Shown: positions 37,222-46,429 of the stretch, piece by piece | Position numbering within the stretch: position 1 is the stretch's first letter | How the letters are laid out: each line of letters starts with the position of its first letter | Origin: Bacteroidales bacterium | GTDB taxonomy: Bacteria; Bacteroidota; Bacteroidia; Bacteroidales; UBA932 | Reading direction: 5' to 3' | Assembly (NCBI GenBank): GCA_016281015.1 | Contig: JAEEHS010000013.1 | Location: forward strand, 151,916 to 215,915 | Length of the DNA stretch: 64,000 nucleotides | Notes under the pieces: model-generated | Seen by the model: only the letters and a program-made list of their open reading frames with translations | Database searches by the model: none | What the model was told of the DNA's origin: nothing | Translations under genes and position numbers: made by a program

Positions 37222-38133
37222 TCAGTGCCGGCGGGCGGGATTCCAGCGGCCATAGATTTCGGAGACATTGCCGGCGGTGATGAAGGCGTCGATTTCCTTG
37301 GATTTCATGAACGAAAGCAGGTCCGCGAATTCATTCTGGGTCAGCAGGGTCTGGATCTCGAAAGAATCGTTCAGCGAGAAGCCGCGTTTGATGGGATAGA
37401 GGGTACAGCCGCGGTGGAGTTCGTTGATGATGTATTCCCGGATGATCTCATATTCCCGGGAAATGACACAGACGCGTTTTTTCCGGTTGATGCTGGCCGT
37501 GAAATAATCCAGGGCGAGTCCATTGATCCAGGTGCCGATGAGGCCGATCACCACGAGGCGGAAGGGGTTGATGGCGAAGGCCGTACAGCAGATCAGGGCG
37601 CCGGCGACGCTCACCGATGTGCCGATATCCAGATGGAAATACTTGTTGACGATCTTCGCGAGGATGTCCAGTCCGCCGGTGGAGGCGTTGATATGAAAGA
37701 GAATGCTCTGCGAGGCGCTCAGGATCAGGACAAAACAGAGCAGGTCGAACCAGGGGTCGTTCATCAGCGAGCTCTGGCCGGCTTCCAGGAGGGATTCAAT
37801 GGGCAGGACTTTTTCCCAGAAATCAACCAGGGGGCCCAGGATGAGGGCCGTATAGACGGTCTTGGCGCCGAATTCATGGCCGATCAGGATCCAGGCGAGG
37901 ATAAGCAGGATGGCGTTGATGATGACGATGACCTGCGAAACTTTGATTCCGATGCCGGCCGAAGCGAGCAGGTTGCCGATGACGATGGACAGTCCCGTAA
38001 TGGACCCGACGACGAGTTTGGACGGCATCAGGAAATAATACACGGCGGCGGCCGCGACCAGCATGCCGAAAGTCATGATTAACAGTTCTTTCCAGAACTT
38101 CCAGGTCCCCAGCGAACGGATAAAATCTCTCAT
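37222..38133 (-). CDS. YitT family membrane protein (DUF2179 C-terminus)
   Basis: LSIVIGNLLASAGIGIKVSQVIVIINAILLILAW; NASTGGLDILAKIVNKY; C-terminal VISREYEIIREYIINELHRGCT. Confidence 0.88.
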   Translation of the reverse strand: MRDFIRSLGTWKFWKELLIMTFGMLVAAAAVYYFLMPSKLVVGSITGLSIVIGNLLASAGIGIKVSQVIVIINAILLILAWILIGHEFGAKTVYTALILGPLVDFWEKVLPIESLLEAGQSSLMNDPWFDLLCFVLILSASQSILFHINASTGGLDILAKIVNKYFHLDIGTSVSVAGALICCTAFAINPFRLVVIGLIGTWINGLALDYFTASINRKKRVCVISREYEIIREYIINELHRGCTLYPIKRGFSLNDSFEIQTLLTQNEFADLLSFMKSKEIDAFITAGNVSEIYGRWNPARRH

Positions 38134-38202
38134 TGTGGTCAGTTTTGATTCCGAAAGTTACAAATATTATTTGTATTTTTGTATGAATCGAAACGATTTA
38201 CC

Positions 38203-39564
38203 ATGAAACAGTATATCCATCAAAACCGCGAACGCTTCTTTGAAGAGCTTTTCTCCCTGCTGAGGATTCCGTCCATCAGCGCCAAGCCCGAACACAAGGC
38301 CGACATGTACAGCTGTGCCCGGCGGCTTACGGAGCTGCTGAAGGAAGCCGGGGCCGATAAGGCCGAAGTGTATGAAACAGCCGGGAATCCCGTCGTGGTC
38401 GCCTCCCGGGAAATCGGGGCCGAAAAGACCGTCCTGGTCTATGGCCATTATGACGTTCAGCCGCCGGAACCGCTGGACAAATGGCGGACCGACCCCTTCG
38501 AGCCGGTCCTCGCCCGCGACCCCGCCACGGGTGAGGAGGCCATCTATGCCCGGGGCGCCAACGACGACAAGGGCCAGCTATTCATGCACCTCAAAGCCTT
38601 CGAATTCCTGGTGCGGAAAGGACTCCTGAAACACAATGTCAAATTCATCTTCGAGGGCGAGGAAGAAATCGGAAGTCCCTCGCTTCCCGCCTGGATCGAG
38701 GCCCATAAAGAACTGCTGAAAGCCGATGTCATCCTGGTCTCCGACACGACGATGATCAGTGAAAAAGTGCCGTCCATCAACTGCGGCATGCGCGGATTGG
38801 CGTATCTGGAGGTGAAAGTGACGGGGCCGGACAAGGACCTCCACTCGGGGCACTACGGCGGGGCTGTGGCCAATCCCATCAACGAGCTCTGCGCGATGAT
38901 CGCCTCCCTGCACGACAACAACGGGCGGGTCACCGTCCCCGGCTTTTATGACGACGTCGTGGAACTCTCCCCCGAGGAGCGCGCCCAGCTCGCCCGGGCA
39001 CCTTTCGACATAGACGAATACAAGGCTTTCCTGGACATTGACGAAGTCAAAGGCGAGAAAGGCTACACGACCCTGGAGCGGACCGGGATCCGGCCCTGCC
39101 TCGACGTATGCGGCATCTGGGGCGGCTACACCGGCGTCGGTGCCAAGACGGTCCTCCCTTCGACGGCCCATGCCAAGATTTCCATGCGGCTGGTCCCGGA
39201 CCAGACCTCGGAAGATATTACCCGGAAATTCGCCGACTATTTCAAGCGCATCGCCCCGCCCTGCGTCAAGGTGGAGGTCACACCCGCGGAAGGCGGTGAC
39301 GGCTTCCTGATTCCCATCAGTTCGCCGGCCTACCAGGCGGCCTCCCGGGCCATGGCGGAGGTCTATGGCATCGAACCGGTCCCGTCCCGGGGCGGCGGTT
39401 CCATCGCCATCCTCGCCGTGATGCAGCGGGTCCTCGGCTGCGATCCGCTCCTAATGGGTTTCGGCCTGGAACGGGACACCATCCACTCCCCGAACGAGAG
39501 TTATCTCTTGCGGCAACTCTTTGCCGGCATGGAAAGCATCGCCCTATTCTACCGCTACTGGTAA
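38203..39564 (+). CDS. M20 family dipeptidase/peptidase
   Basis: VLVYGHYDVQPPEPLDKW; GANDDKGQLFMH; EGEEEIGSPS. Confidence 0.92.
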   Translation: MKQYIHQNRERFFEELFSLLRIPSISAKPEHKADMYSCARRLTELLKEAGADKAEVYETAGNPVVVASREIGAEKTVLVYGHYDVQPPEPLDKWRTDPFEPVLARDPATGEEAIYARGANDDKGQLFMHLKAFEFLVRKGLLKHNVKFIFEGEEEIGSPSLPAWIEAHKELLKADVILVSDTTMISEKVPSINCGMRGLAYLEVKVTGPDKDLHSGHYGGAVANPINELCAMIASLHDNNGRVTVPGFYDDVVELSPEERAQLARAPFDIDEYKAFLDIDEVKGEKGYTTLERTGIRPCLDVCGIWGGYTGVGAKTVLPSTAHAKISMRLVPDQTSEDITRKFADYFKRIAPPCVKVEVTPAEGGDGFLIPISSPAYQAASRAMAEVYGIEPVPSRGGGSIAILAVMQRVLGCDPLLMGFGLERDTIHSPNESYLLRQLFAGMESIALFYRYW

Positions 39565-39567
39565 ACA

Positions 39568-39601
39568 AAACGAGGTGCCCCGGATTCGGGACACCTCGTT
39601 T
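39568..39601. terminator. Bidirectional intrinsic terminator between convergent genes
   Basis: AAACGAGGTG...CACCTCGTTT stem flanked by A/T tracts, between M20 stop (39564) and OMP stop (39620). Confidence 0.8.
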
Positions 39602-39619
39602 CTTTCATGGAATCTGCGA

Positions 39620-40060
39620 TCAGAAAGCGTAGCGGATACCGAGACCGAAGCTGCTCCAGCCGAAACCGGTGGCGGGCAGGATCGTGAAGAGCGGACGCCA
39701 GTCGAGGGAGAGCTGCAGCGGGAAGCTGAAGGTATACTCAAGGCCGAGCTGGGCACCGACACCGACGCCGAAGCCACTGCTCTCACCGAACCACATCCAA
39801 GCCTGGGCGGAAGGACCGGCGTAGAAGTTGAGGGGGCCGAGGGGAGCGATGATGAAGTCATAGCTCAGACCGAGGTCCAGACCGCCGGGGTTGCCGAGGG
39901 CCCAACCGAGGTCGGCCTCAATGAAGTTCTGTCCGCCGAGGGTGTGCTGATAGGAGAGTTCAGCACCGTAACCGGCACGGATACCGAGGGCACGCGGCTG
40001 CGCGGAAGCGACGACGGCCAGGCCGAGGATCGCAGCGACAATCAACAATGCTTTTTTCAT
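39620..40060 (-). CDS. Outer membrane beta-barrel protein (small, opacity-like)
   Basis: Signal peptide MKKALLIVAAILGLAVVASAQ; glycine/aromatic alternation; C-terminal GLGIRYAF. Confidence 0.75.
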   Translation of the reverse strand: MKKALLIVAAILGLAVVASAQPRALGIRAGYGAELSYQHTLGGQNFIEADLGWALGNPGGLDLGLSYDFIIAPLGPLNFYAGPSAQAWMWFGESSGFGVGVGAQLGLEYTFSFPLQLSLDWRPLFTILPATGFGWSSFGLGIRYAF

Positions 40061-40099
40061 GATGATTTAGATTTTATAAAAGGTTGAACAAAAAGTTTT

Positions 40100-40702
40100 C
40101 TACTTGACCATCCCGCTGAAGCCCATGAAGGCCATCGCCAGGATACCGACGCTCACCAGGGCGATTGGAACACCTTTGAAGGCTTTGGGAACATCATTCA
40201 GGGCAAGGTGCTCGCGGATGCCGGCGAAAATGACCATCGCGAGGCCGTAGCCCAGCGAAGTGGCGAAGGCATAAACGAGGGACTCGCCGAGGTTCAGCAG
40301 ATGGGCCTCACCGCCGAAGGTGAACTCCTTCGTAACGACGGTCATCGCGACGCCGAGCACCGCGCAGTTCGTCGTAATCAGCGGGAGGAAGATGCCGAGA
40401 GCCTGGTACAGGGCCGGGGAGACCTTTTTCAGCACGATCTCCACCATCTGCACCAGCGCGGCGATCACCAGGATGAAGGCGATGGTCTGGAGGAATTCCA
40501 GCTGGAAGGGAACCAGCAGGTACTGGTTGATGAGCCAGGTCACCAGCGTCGCCAGGGTAATGACGAAGCAGACGGCCATGGACATGCCGGAAGCCGTGGA
40601 GAGCTTGTTTGAAACACCGATGAACGGGCAGATTCCGAGGAACTGCGCGAGGACGATGTTGTTGACGAAAATCGCCGAAATGATAATCAGAAAGTACTCC
40701 AT
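40100..40702 (-). CDS. rnfA: Rnf complex subunit A
   Basis: MEYFLIIISAIFVNNIVLAQFLGICPFIGVSNK. Confidence 0.95.
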   Translation of the reverse strand: MEYFLIIISAIFVNNIVLAQFLGICPFIGVSNKLSTASGMSMAVCFVITLATLVTWLINQYLLVPFQLEFLQTIAFILVIAALVQMVEIVLKKVSPALYQALGIFLPLITTNCAVLGVAMTVVTKEFTFGGEAHLLNLGESLVYAFATSLGYGLAMVIFAGIREHLALNDVPKAFKGVPIALVSVGILAMAFMGFSGMVK

Positions 40703-40708
40703 AACCGC

Positions 40709-41299
40709 TTAGTCTTTTTTCAGGAATTTATTGAACAGGACCATCAGGTAGCCCAGGCACAGGAAAGCGCCCGGCGCCATCACGAAGGCCAGCATACCGT
40801 CGTTTCCACCGATGAAGTTCCAGCCGAAGACGCTGCCGCTGCCGAGGATCTCCCGCACGAGACCGAGCACGGTCAGCGCACAGGTAAAGCCGATGCCGAC
40901 GCCAAGACCGTCACAGGCGCTTTCGAGGACGCCATGCTTGTTGGCAAAGGCTTCGGCGCGGCCCAGCACGATGCAGTTGACGACAATCAGCGGGATGAAC
41001 AGGCCGAGGGTCTCGTACATCGCGGGCGTGTACGCCTGCATCAGGAGCTGAAGCAGGGTCACGAAGGTCGCGATAACGACGATATACACGGGAATATGGA
41101 CCTTGTCCGGCACCACGGGTGCGATGGCGGAAATCGCCATGTTCGACAGGACGAGGACGAACAAGGTCGCCAGACCCATCGACAGACCATTGATGGCAGA
41201 GGTCGTCGTTGCCAGCGTCGGGCACATGCCGAGCAGCAGCACAAAGGTCGGGTTGTTCTTGACCAGCCCGTCGGTAATCAGTTTTCCGAATTTACTCAT
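40709..41299 (-). CDS. rnfE: Rnf complex subunit E
   Basis: MSKFGKLITDGLVKNNPTFVLLLGMCPTLATTTSA. Confidence 0.95.
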   Translation of the reverse strand: MSKFGKLITDGLVKNNPTFVLLLGMCPTLATTTSAINGLSMGLATLFVLVLSNMAISAIAPVVPDKVHIPVYIVVIATFVTLLQLLMQAYTPAMYETLGLFIPLIVVNCIVLGRAEAFANKHGVLESACDGLGVGIGFTCALTVLGLVREILGSGSVFGWNFIGGNDGMLAFVMAPGAFLCLGYLMVLFNKFLKKD

Positions 41300-41915
41300 T
41301 GCCTGGTTCCTCCATGTTTTCAGCTTGGGTGGATGCGCCGCTGACGGCATCGGCCGCCTCGCCGCCGAGCAGCTTCACGACAGCAAGGGCATTGGCGACG
41401 GCCGCGGTGTAGGCGCGGGAGGTGATGGTCGATGCCGTAATGGCATCCACGTCACCGCCGTCCTTTTTGACGGCGAGTTTCTTCTCCGCGGGGTTGAAGC
41501 CCTTCCACTGGGAAATGAACTTCGCATCCGTCGTACACTTGGCACCGAGTCCCGGGGTCTCGCTGTGGGAAAGGACGGAGGTATTGTATACCACCCCGTC
41601 CGCCGTCACGCCGACCATCAGGCTCAGCGGTCCGCCGAATCCGACGACGGAAGACTCCACGGCATAGCCGATAAGTTTATCGCCTTCCGTGGCCTTGTAA
41701 TAATGATAGGTCTTGCCCTCCAGGTCCACCGCCTCATAGGAAGTCTCCGTGAAATGCGGCAGGACCTCGCCGATGGCCTGGTTGGTTTTCTCGGCCGCGG
41801 CGGCGTCAATCGGATCCTTGGTGAGCGCATAGGCACCGGCGAGGACGCCGGAACACACGAGGCAGGTCACACCCAGGACCACGACCATGTTCAGAAGATT
41901 GGATTTTGCTGCCAT
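41292..41915 (-). CDS. rnfG: Rnf complex subunit G
   Basis: MAAKSNLLNMVVVLGVTCLVCSGVLAGAYALTK; SETPGLGAKC; flavinylation-type DAITASTITSRAYTAAV. Confidence 0.92.
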   Translation of the reverse strand: MAAKSNLLNMVVVLGVTCLVCSGVLAGAYALTKDPIDAAAAEKTNQAIGEVLPHFTETSYEAVDLEGKTYHYYKATEGDKLIGYAVESSVVGFGGPLSLMVGVTADGVVYNTSVLSHSETPGLGAKCTTDAKFISQWKGFNPAEKKLAVKKDGGDVDAITASTITSRAYTAAVANALAVVKLLGGEAADAVSGASTQAENMEEPGNE

Positions 41916-41917
41916 GG

Positions 41918-42901
41918 CTATTTCCTCCCGAATTTTTTCTGTTTGAACGCCATGTTCAGAAGCGGAACAAACGAGTTCATGATGAGGATGGCGAAGCTGA
42001 CGCCCTCCGGATAGGAACCGAAGTAGCGGATCATCATCGTCAGCAGGCCGATACCGACACCGAAGATGACCCCGCCCCAGACGCTCATCGGGCTCGTCAC
42101 ATAGTCCGTCGCCATAAAGCAGGCGCCAAGGACCAGTCCGCCGGTCAAGAGGTTGAAGACCGGGCCGGTGAAACGGTCGGGATTGATGCCCCAGAAAATG
42201 AGGGCGGTCAGGGCGACCGTCGCGAAAATGGACAGGGTAATCCAAGGCTTGATGACCCGGCGGCAGCACAGGTAGACAAAACCGGCGAGAAGGGCCAGGG
42301 CGCAGAGTTCACCGGCCGAACCGCCGATGTTCGCATACAGCAGGGTCGCGTAGTCATAGCCCTGTGTGGCCATGATGTCCTGGACCGAGGCACCGCTCAT
42401 CAGCCCTTCCTGGACGGCGCCCAGCGGGGTCGGCCCGGTCACGGCATCCGCGCCGAACAGGCCCTGGGGCTGCGACCAGGTCGTCATGTACGTCGGGAAG
42501 GAAACCAGCAGGAACACCCGTCCGACCAGGGCCGGATTCCAGATGTTCTGGCCCAGTCCGCCGAAGGTCATCTTGGCGATGCCCATGGCGACGACCGCTC
42601 CGATCACCAGCACCCACCAGGGTGTGGTGTAGGGAACATTGAGGGCCAGCAGGATACCCGTCACCACCGCCGAAAGGTCCCCGATGGTCGAGGGCTTTTT
42701 CAGCAGATACCGGGTAATGGACCACTCCAAAAGCAGGCAGGAAGCGATGCTTACCGCCATCAGCAGGATCTCCCGCCATCCGTAGAAGACGAAGGAGACC
42801 AAAACGGCGGGAAGGAGCGCGATCACGACATCCAGCATCAGGCTCCGGGTGGAGTCCTTGCTATGGATGTGCGGAGAAGGAGATATGATTAACTTTCCCA
42901 T
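41918..42901 (-). CDS. rnfD: Rnf complex subunit D
   Basis: MGKLIISPSPHIHSKDSTRSLMLDVVIALLPA; SPMSVWGGVIFGVGIG. Confidence 0.95.
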   Translation of the reverse strand: MGKLIISPSPHIHSKDSTRSLMLDVVIALLPAVLVSFVFYGWREILLMAVSIASCLLLEWSITRYLLKKPSTIGDLSAVVTGILLALNVPYTTPWWVLVIGAVVAMGIAKMTFGGLGQNIWNPALVGRVFLLVSFPTYMTTWSQPQGLFGADAVTGPTPLGAVQEGLMSGASVQDIMATQGYDYATLLYANIGGSAGELCALALLAGFVYLCCRRVIKPWITLSIFATVALTALIFWGINPDRFTGPVFNLLTGGLVLGACFMATDYVTSPMSVWGGVIFGVGIGLLTMMIRYFGSYPEGVSFAILIMNSFVPLLNMAFKQKKFGRK

Positions 42902-42907
42902 GGTCGT

Positions 42908-44281
42908 TTACTGTTTAGCGGCCTCGGCGGCGGCTTTCGCGGCCACGGCGCGGGCCCGGATGGCACCGAGCACAGCGCCCTTTCCAAGGCGGATGTTGTC
43001 AAGCAGCGGAATGTTCGCCGGGCAGCTGTACAGGCAGCAGCCACATTCGATGCAGTCCTGGATGGCATTCGCCTCCAGTGCTTCGAGATCGCCCGCCTTG
43101 CAGAGGCGGTTCAGCAGGAAGGGCTCCAGGCCCATCGGGCAGGCGTCGGCGCATTTGCCGCAGCGGATACAGGCAGAAGCGCTTCCCCGGCGGGTTTCCG
43201 CCTCGGTCAGCAGCAGCAGGGCGCCCGTTCCCTTGACGGTCGCAGCCTCGAGGTTCACCACGGCTTTGCCCATCATCGGGCCGCCGCTGATGATCTTGGC
43301 TGCGCTTTCGGGCACACCGCCCACCGCATCCAGGATCATCTGGAGCGGGGTTCCGACCCGAACCAGCAGGTTCGCCTGCTCAGGGAGGCACCCTCCGGTC
43401 ACGGTCACGGAATTGTCGATGATCGGCTTGTTTTTCTGGACCGCATCGTAGACGGCCAGCGCGGTGGCGACGTTCTGAACCACGGCGCCGACGGAAATCG
43501 GCAGGGCGCCGGAACCGACCTGGCGGCCCATCACCGCGTCGATCAGCTGCTTTTCACCGCCCTGCGGATAACGCATCTTCATGGACATTACCTCGATGCC
43601 TTCATAACCCAGTTTTGCGATGACTTCGCGGATATGGACAATGGCCTCGGGCTTGTTCTCCTCGATGGCGATGGTGCAGGGGACGTTGCCCATGACCTGG
43701 CGCAGGATGGCGGCGCCGACGACGACCTGTTCCCCCTTTTCGAGCAGGGTGCGGAAGTCGGATGTCAGATAGGGCTCACATTCGCAGCCGTTGATGATGA
43801 CCCTTTCGCACTTCGACCCGGGCGGCGGCATCAGTTTAACATGGGTCGGGAAGGTCGCACCGCCGAGACCGACCACGCCGCCGAGGCGGATCTTCTCGAT
43901 GATGGCCTTGTTGTCCGACGGGATGGCGGTCACGAGATCTTCGCTCCGGTCGATGCTTTCGTCCCATTCATCCCCTTCCACGGCGATTTCCACGCAGGTC
44001 ACCGGGTTGCCGGCGAGGTCTTTGCGGGGTCCGATGGACTTGACCGTACCGCTGACGGAGGAATGGATGAAGGCCGAAACGAATCCGCCGGGTTCGGCGA
44101 CGACCTGGCCCACATTCACCTTGTCCCCGACGGCGACTACCGGTTTTGCCGGGGCGCCGATGTGCTGGGACATGGCCAGATAGACGGTCGGAGGCAGCGG
44201 GAGCGGCCGAATCGGGCAGTCACGCGAAATCTTGTTGTCGTGCGGATGGACTCCGCCGATGGAGAAAGTATGTTTAGACAT
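42908..44281 (-). CDS. rnfC: Rnf complex subunit C
   Basis: MSKHTFSIGGVHPHDNKISRDCPI; GGATFPTHVKL; two CxxCxxxCP-type 4Fe-4S motifs. Confidence 0.95.
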   Translation of the reverse strand: MSKHTFSIGGVHPHDNKISRDCPIRPLPLPPTVYLAMSQHIGAPAKPVVAVGDKVNVGQVVAEPGGFVSAFIHSSVSGTVKSIGPRKDLAGNPVTCVEIAVEGDEWDESIDRSEDLVTAIPSDNKAIIEKIRLGGVVGLGGATFPTHVKLMPPPGSKCERVIINGCECEPYLTSDFRTLLEKGEQVVVGAAILRQVMGNVPCTIAIEENKPEAIVHIREVIAKLGYEGIEVMSMKMRYPQGGEKQLIDAVMGRQVGSGALPISVGAVVQNVATALAVYDAVQKNKPIIDNSVTVTGGCLPEQANLLVRVGTPLQMILDAVGGVPESAAKIISGGPMMGKAVVNLEAATVKGTGALLLLTEAETRRGSASACIRCGKCADACPMGLEPFLLNRLCKAGDLEALEANAIQDCIECGCCLYSCPANIPLLDNIRLGKGAVLGAIRARAVAAKAAAEAAKQ

Positions 44282-45167
44282 GGGCGGCCTCCTTTTCTTT
44301 TTGTTGACGGATCTTGATACGCTCCTTGACGGCATCCTTGTCCAGCGGCTTCGGGAAATTGACGCCATGGATGGAGCCGGTCGGGCACATCGCCTCGCAT
44401 TCGCGGCAGAGTTTGCATTTGAGCGGGTCGATGTAGGCGACGTTGTTTTCCAGGATGATGGCCTCGTGCGTACAGGTCTTGACGCAGATGCCGCAACCGA
44501 TGCACGCACTGGCACAGGCTTTCTTCGCGACCGGGCCTTTGTCCTTGTTGACGCACAGAACCGCCTCCCGCATGCCGCGGGGGCCTTTCGGCCGCAGTTC
44601 GATCAGAAGCTTCGGGCAGGCTTTCACGCAGGCGCCGCAAGCGGTACACTTCGCTTCGTCCACGACCGGAAGTCCTGTCTCGGGGTCCATTGAAAGGGCG
44701 CCGAACTGACACGCGGCCACACAGTCACCGCAGCCGAGGCAGCCAAAGCTGCAGCCGGTATCCCCGCTGTACAGGGTCGCCTTGACCTTGCAGGAAGGAT
44801 AACCGTCATACTCGTTGGTCTTCGGCCGGACAGCACAGCTGCCGTTACAGCGGACGACCGCGATCTGGGGTGCCTTGGCCTTGACCTCATAGCCGAGGAT
44901 GGCGGCCACCCGTGCCATCGTGTCATTGCCGCCGACCGGGCAGAAGTGGCTGTCCAGGTTCGGAGCCTTGACGGCCGATTCGGCGAAGGCCCGGCAGCCG
45001 GCATAGCCGCAGCCGCCGCAGTTCGCCCCCGGCATCGCCTTCTCCACCTCGTCGATGCGCGGGTCTTCCTCCACCTTGAACTTTTTCGCCACAAGGTACA
45101 GGACGAGTGCGAGCACCACACCGAGGACGGTGATGATGGCAATGGTCCAGATAATGATACTTGTCAT
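44274..45167 (-). CDS. rnfB: Rnf complex subunit B
   Basis: N-terminal TM; ANCGGCGYAGCRAFAES; ferredoxin cluster motifs. Confidence 0.95.
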   Translation of the reverse strand: MTSIIIWTIAIITVLGVVLALVLYLVAKKFKVEEDPRIDEVEKAMPGANCGGCGYAGCRAFAESAVKAPNLDSHFCPVGGNDTMARVAAILGYEVKAKAPQIAVVRCNGSCAVRPKTNEYDGYPSCKVKATLYSGDTGCSFGCLGCGDCVAACQFGALSMDPETGLPVVDEAKCTACGACVKACPKLLIELRPKGPRGMREAVLCVNKDKGPVAKKACASACIGCGICVKTCTHEAIILENNVAYIDPLKCKLCRECEAMCPTGSIHGVNFPKPLDKDAVKERIKIRQQKEKEAAHV

Positions 45168-45179
45168 AAAATGTGAGGT

Positions 45180-45596
45180 TTATTTGGATGCTATGGTAAA
45201 AACGTATTCGTTCTGCAGGCGCTCCCGGACCAAGTACAGCACGAGGTAATACAATCCCACGGCCCCGATGCCGCAGAGACCGGCCACATAGTCCCTGACT
45301 CCCAGGGCAATCAGGCCGAGGGCTACAGCCAGCAGCACCACCAGCGGCAGGAAATAGGCCAGATATACGGCTTTCATGCCCATCGAGGCCTTCAGGTAGA
45401 CCTTCACTTCGTCTCCGACGCCATAGCTGGCATAGGGATCCGTCGGCAACTGAAGGGTCTTTTCCTCGGCCTCCGCCATGCCGCAGAGCGCAGCCGCCTT
45501 GCAGGAAGAGCAGGCCGCATGCGAAACGAAGGCGACGGTCGTCGTCTGCGGGGTCATGCTGACCACCTTGCCGCTATGTTCGATCTGGCCTTTCAC
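45180..45596 (-). CDS. rseC: RseC/MucC-like protein (SoxR-reducing system)
   Basis: HAACSSCKAAALCG cysteines, two TM segments, directly upstream of rnfB. Confidence 0.85.
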   Translation of the reverse strand: MKGQIEHSGKVVSMTPQTTTVAFVSHAACSSCKAAALCGMAEAEEKTLQLPTDPYASYGVGDEVKVYLKASMGMKAVYLAYFLPLVVLLAVALGLIALGVRDYVAGLCGIGAVGLYYLVLYLVRERLQNEYVFTIASK

Positions 45597-46429
45597 TTGA
45601 CTTTCTTCCGGGAAATGAAGGAGGTGAAATCATGGGCCAGTCCCTGGTAAGCGGTCAGCCTTCCGGCCACGCCGCCCACCCGGAGCGGGGCATAGAAATA
45701 GACGGGGATGCGGTTGTCGTCGTCGGAAATCCAGAGGATGGCGTCCTCGTTCCCTTCGAACATCTCGCCGGCCATCACCGAGCAGCCGAACTTCATGCAG
45801 GCGATGGTACCGACCCCTTTGACATACTTCCGTTCCCGTCCCTTGAAGGTCAGGTTCAGCACCTGAATATCCTCGTCGATGGCGAAGGTGATGTGGTAGG
45901 TCTGTCCTTCGGAAAGGGAAGAAATGTCCATGTTGCGGGTAAAATACAGCAGGGCCGGAAGGTCGAATGTGCAGTCCCCGTAGGGAATGTCCACCTGCCG
46001 TTTGCCGGCACTCTGGCTGTCGAGATCCGTGTGGATGATGCCCGCGGCGGGATCATACTGGTAGAGGTTCCAGGCGAAATAACTGCCCTCGTGGGTATCC
46101 CGGATAAACTTGAGCGGGCGCACCCCGGGCAGGAACCAGGAATCAAAACGCTCCCGGACCTTGAAGAAGATGTCGAAGAACGCGGCGCTCTTCGCGGACA
46201 GGAGCGCATGCCAGGCGGCATTCCCCTCGAAACGGGTCGTATCAATGAGCATGTACGCCGAAGCGACATCGGTCGCCACGGCGTGCCAGTTATAGGAAAG
46301 GGCGTAACTGAGTTTCTCTCCCGGGGCGTAAGGCAGGTCGTCGCCCGAGCGGACCGGAATACAGTTTTTCGGTTGGGCCCATAGGGCCAGGGGCGAAAGC
46401 AACGCCAGAAATATGAGAATCCTTTTCAT
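45593..46429 (-). CDS. DUF3108 domain-containing protein
   Basis: PYAPGEKLSYALSYNWHAVATDVASA; signal peptide. Confidence 0.75.
   Translation of the reverse strand: MKRILIFLALLSPLALWAQPKNCIPVRSGDDLPYAPGEKLSYALSYNWHAVATDVASAYMLIDTTRFEGNAAWHALLSAKSAAFFDIFFKVRERFDSWFLPGVRPLKFIRDTHEGSYFAWNLYQYDPAAGIIHTDLDSQSAGKRQVDIPYGDCTFDLPALLYFTRNMDISSLSEGQTYHITFAIDEDIQVLNLTFKGRERKYVKGVGTIACMKFGCSVMAGEMFEGNEDAILWISDDDNRIPVYFYAPLRVGGVAGRLTAYQGLAHDFTSFISRKKVK

Noticed and set aside
40100-45596. Rnf cluster as unusual
   Set aside because: rseC-rnfBCDGEA order is standard for Bacteroidetes; nothing anomalous seen.
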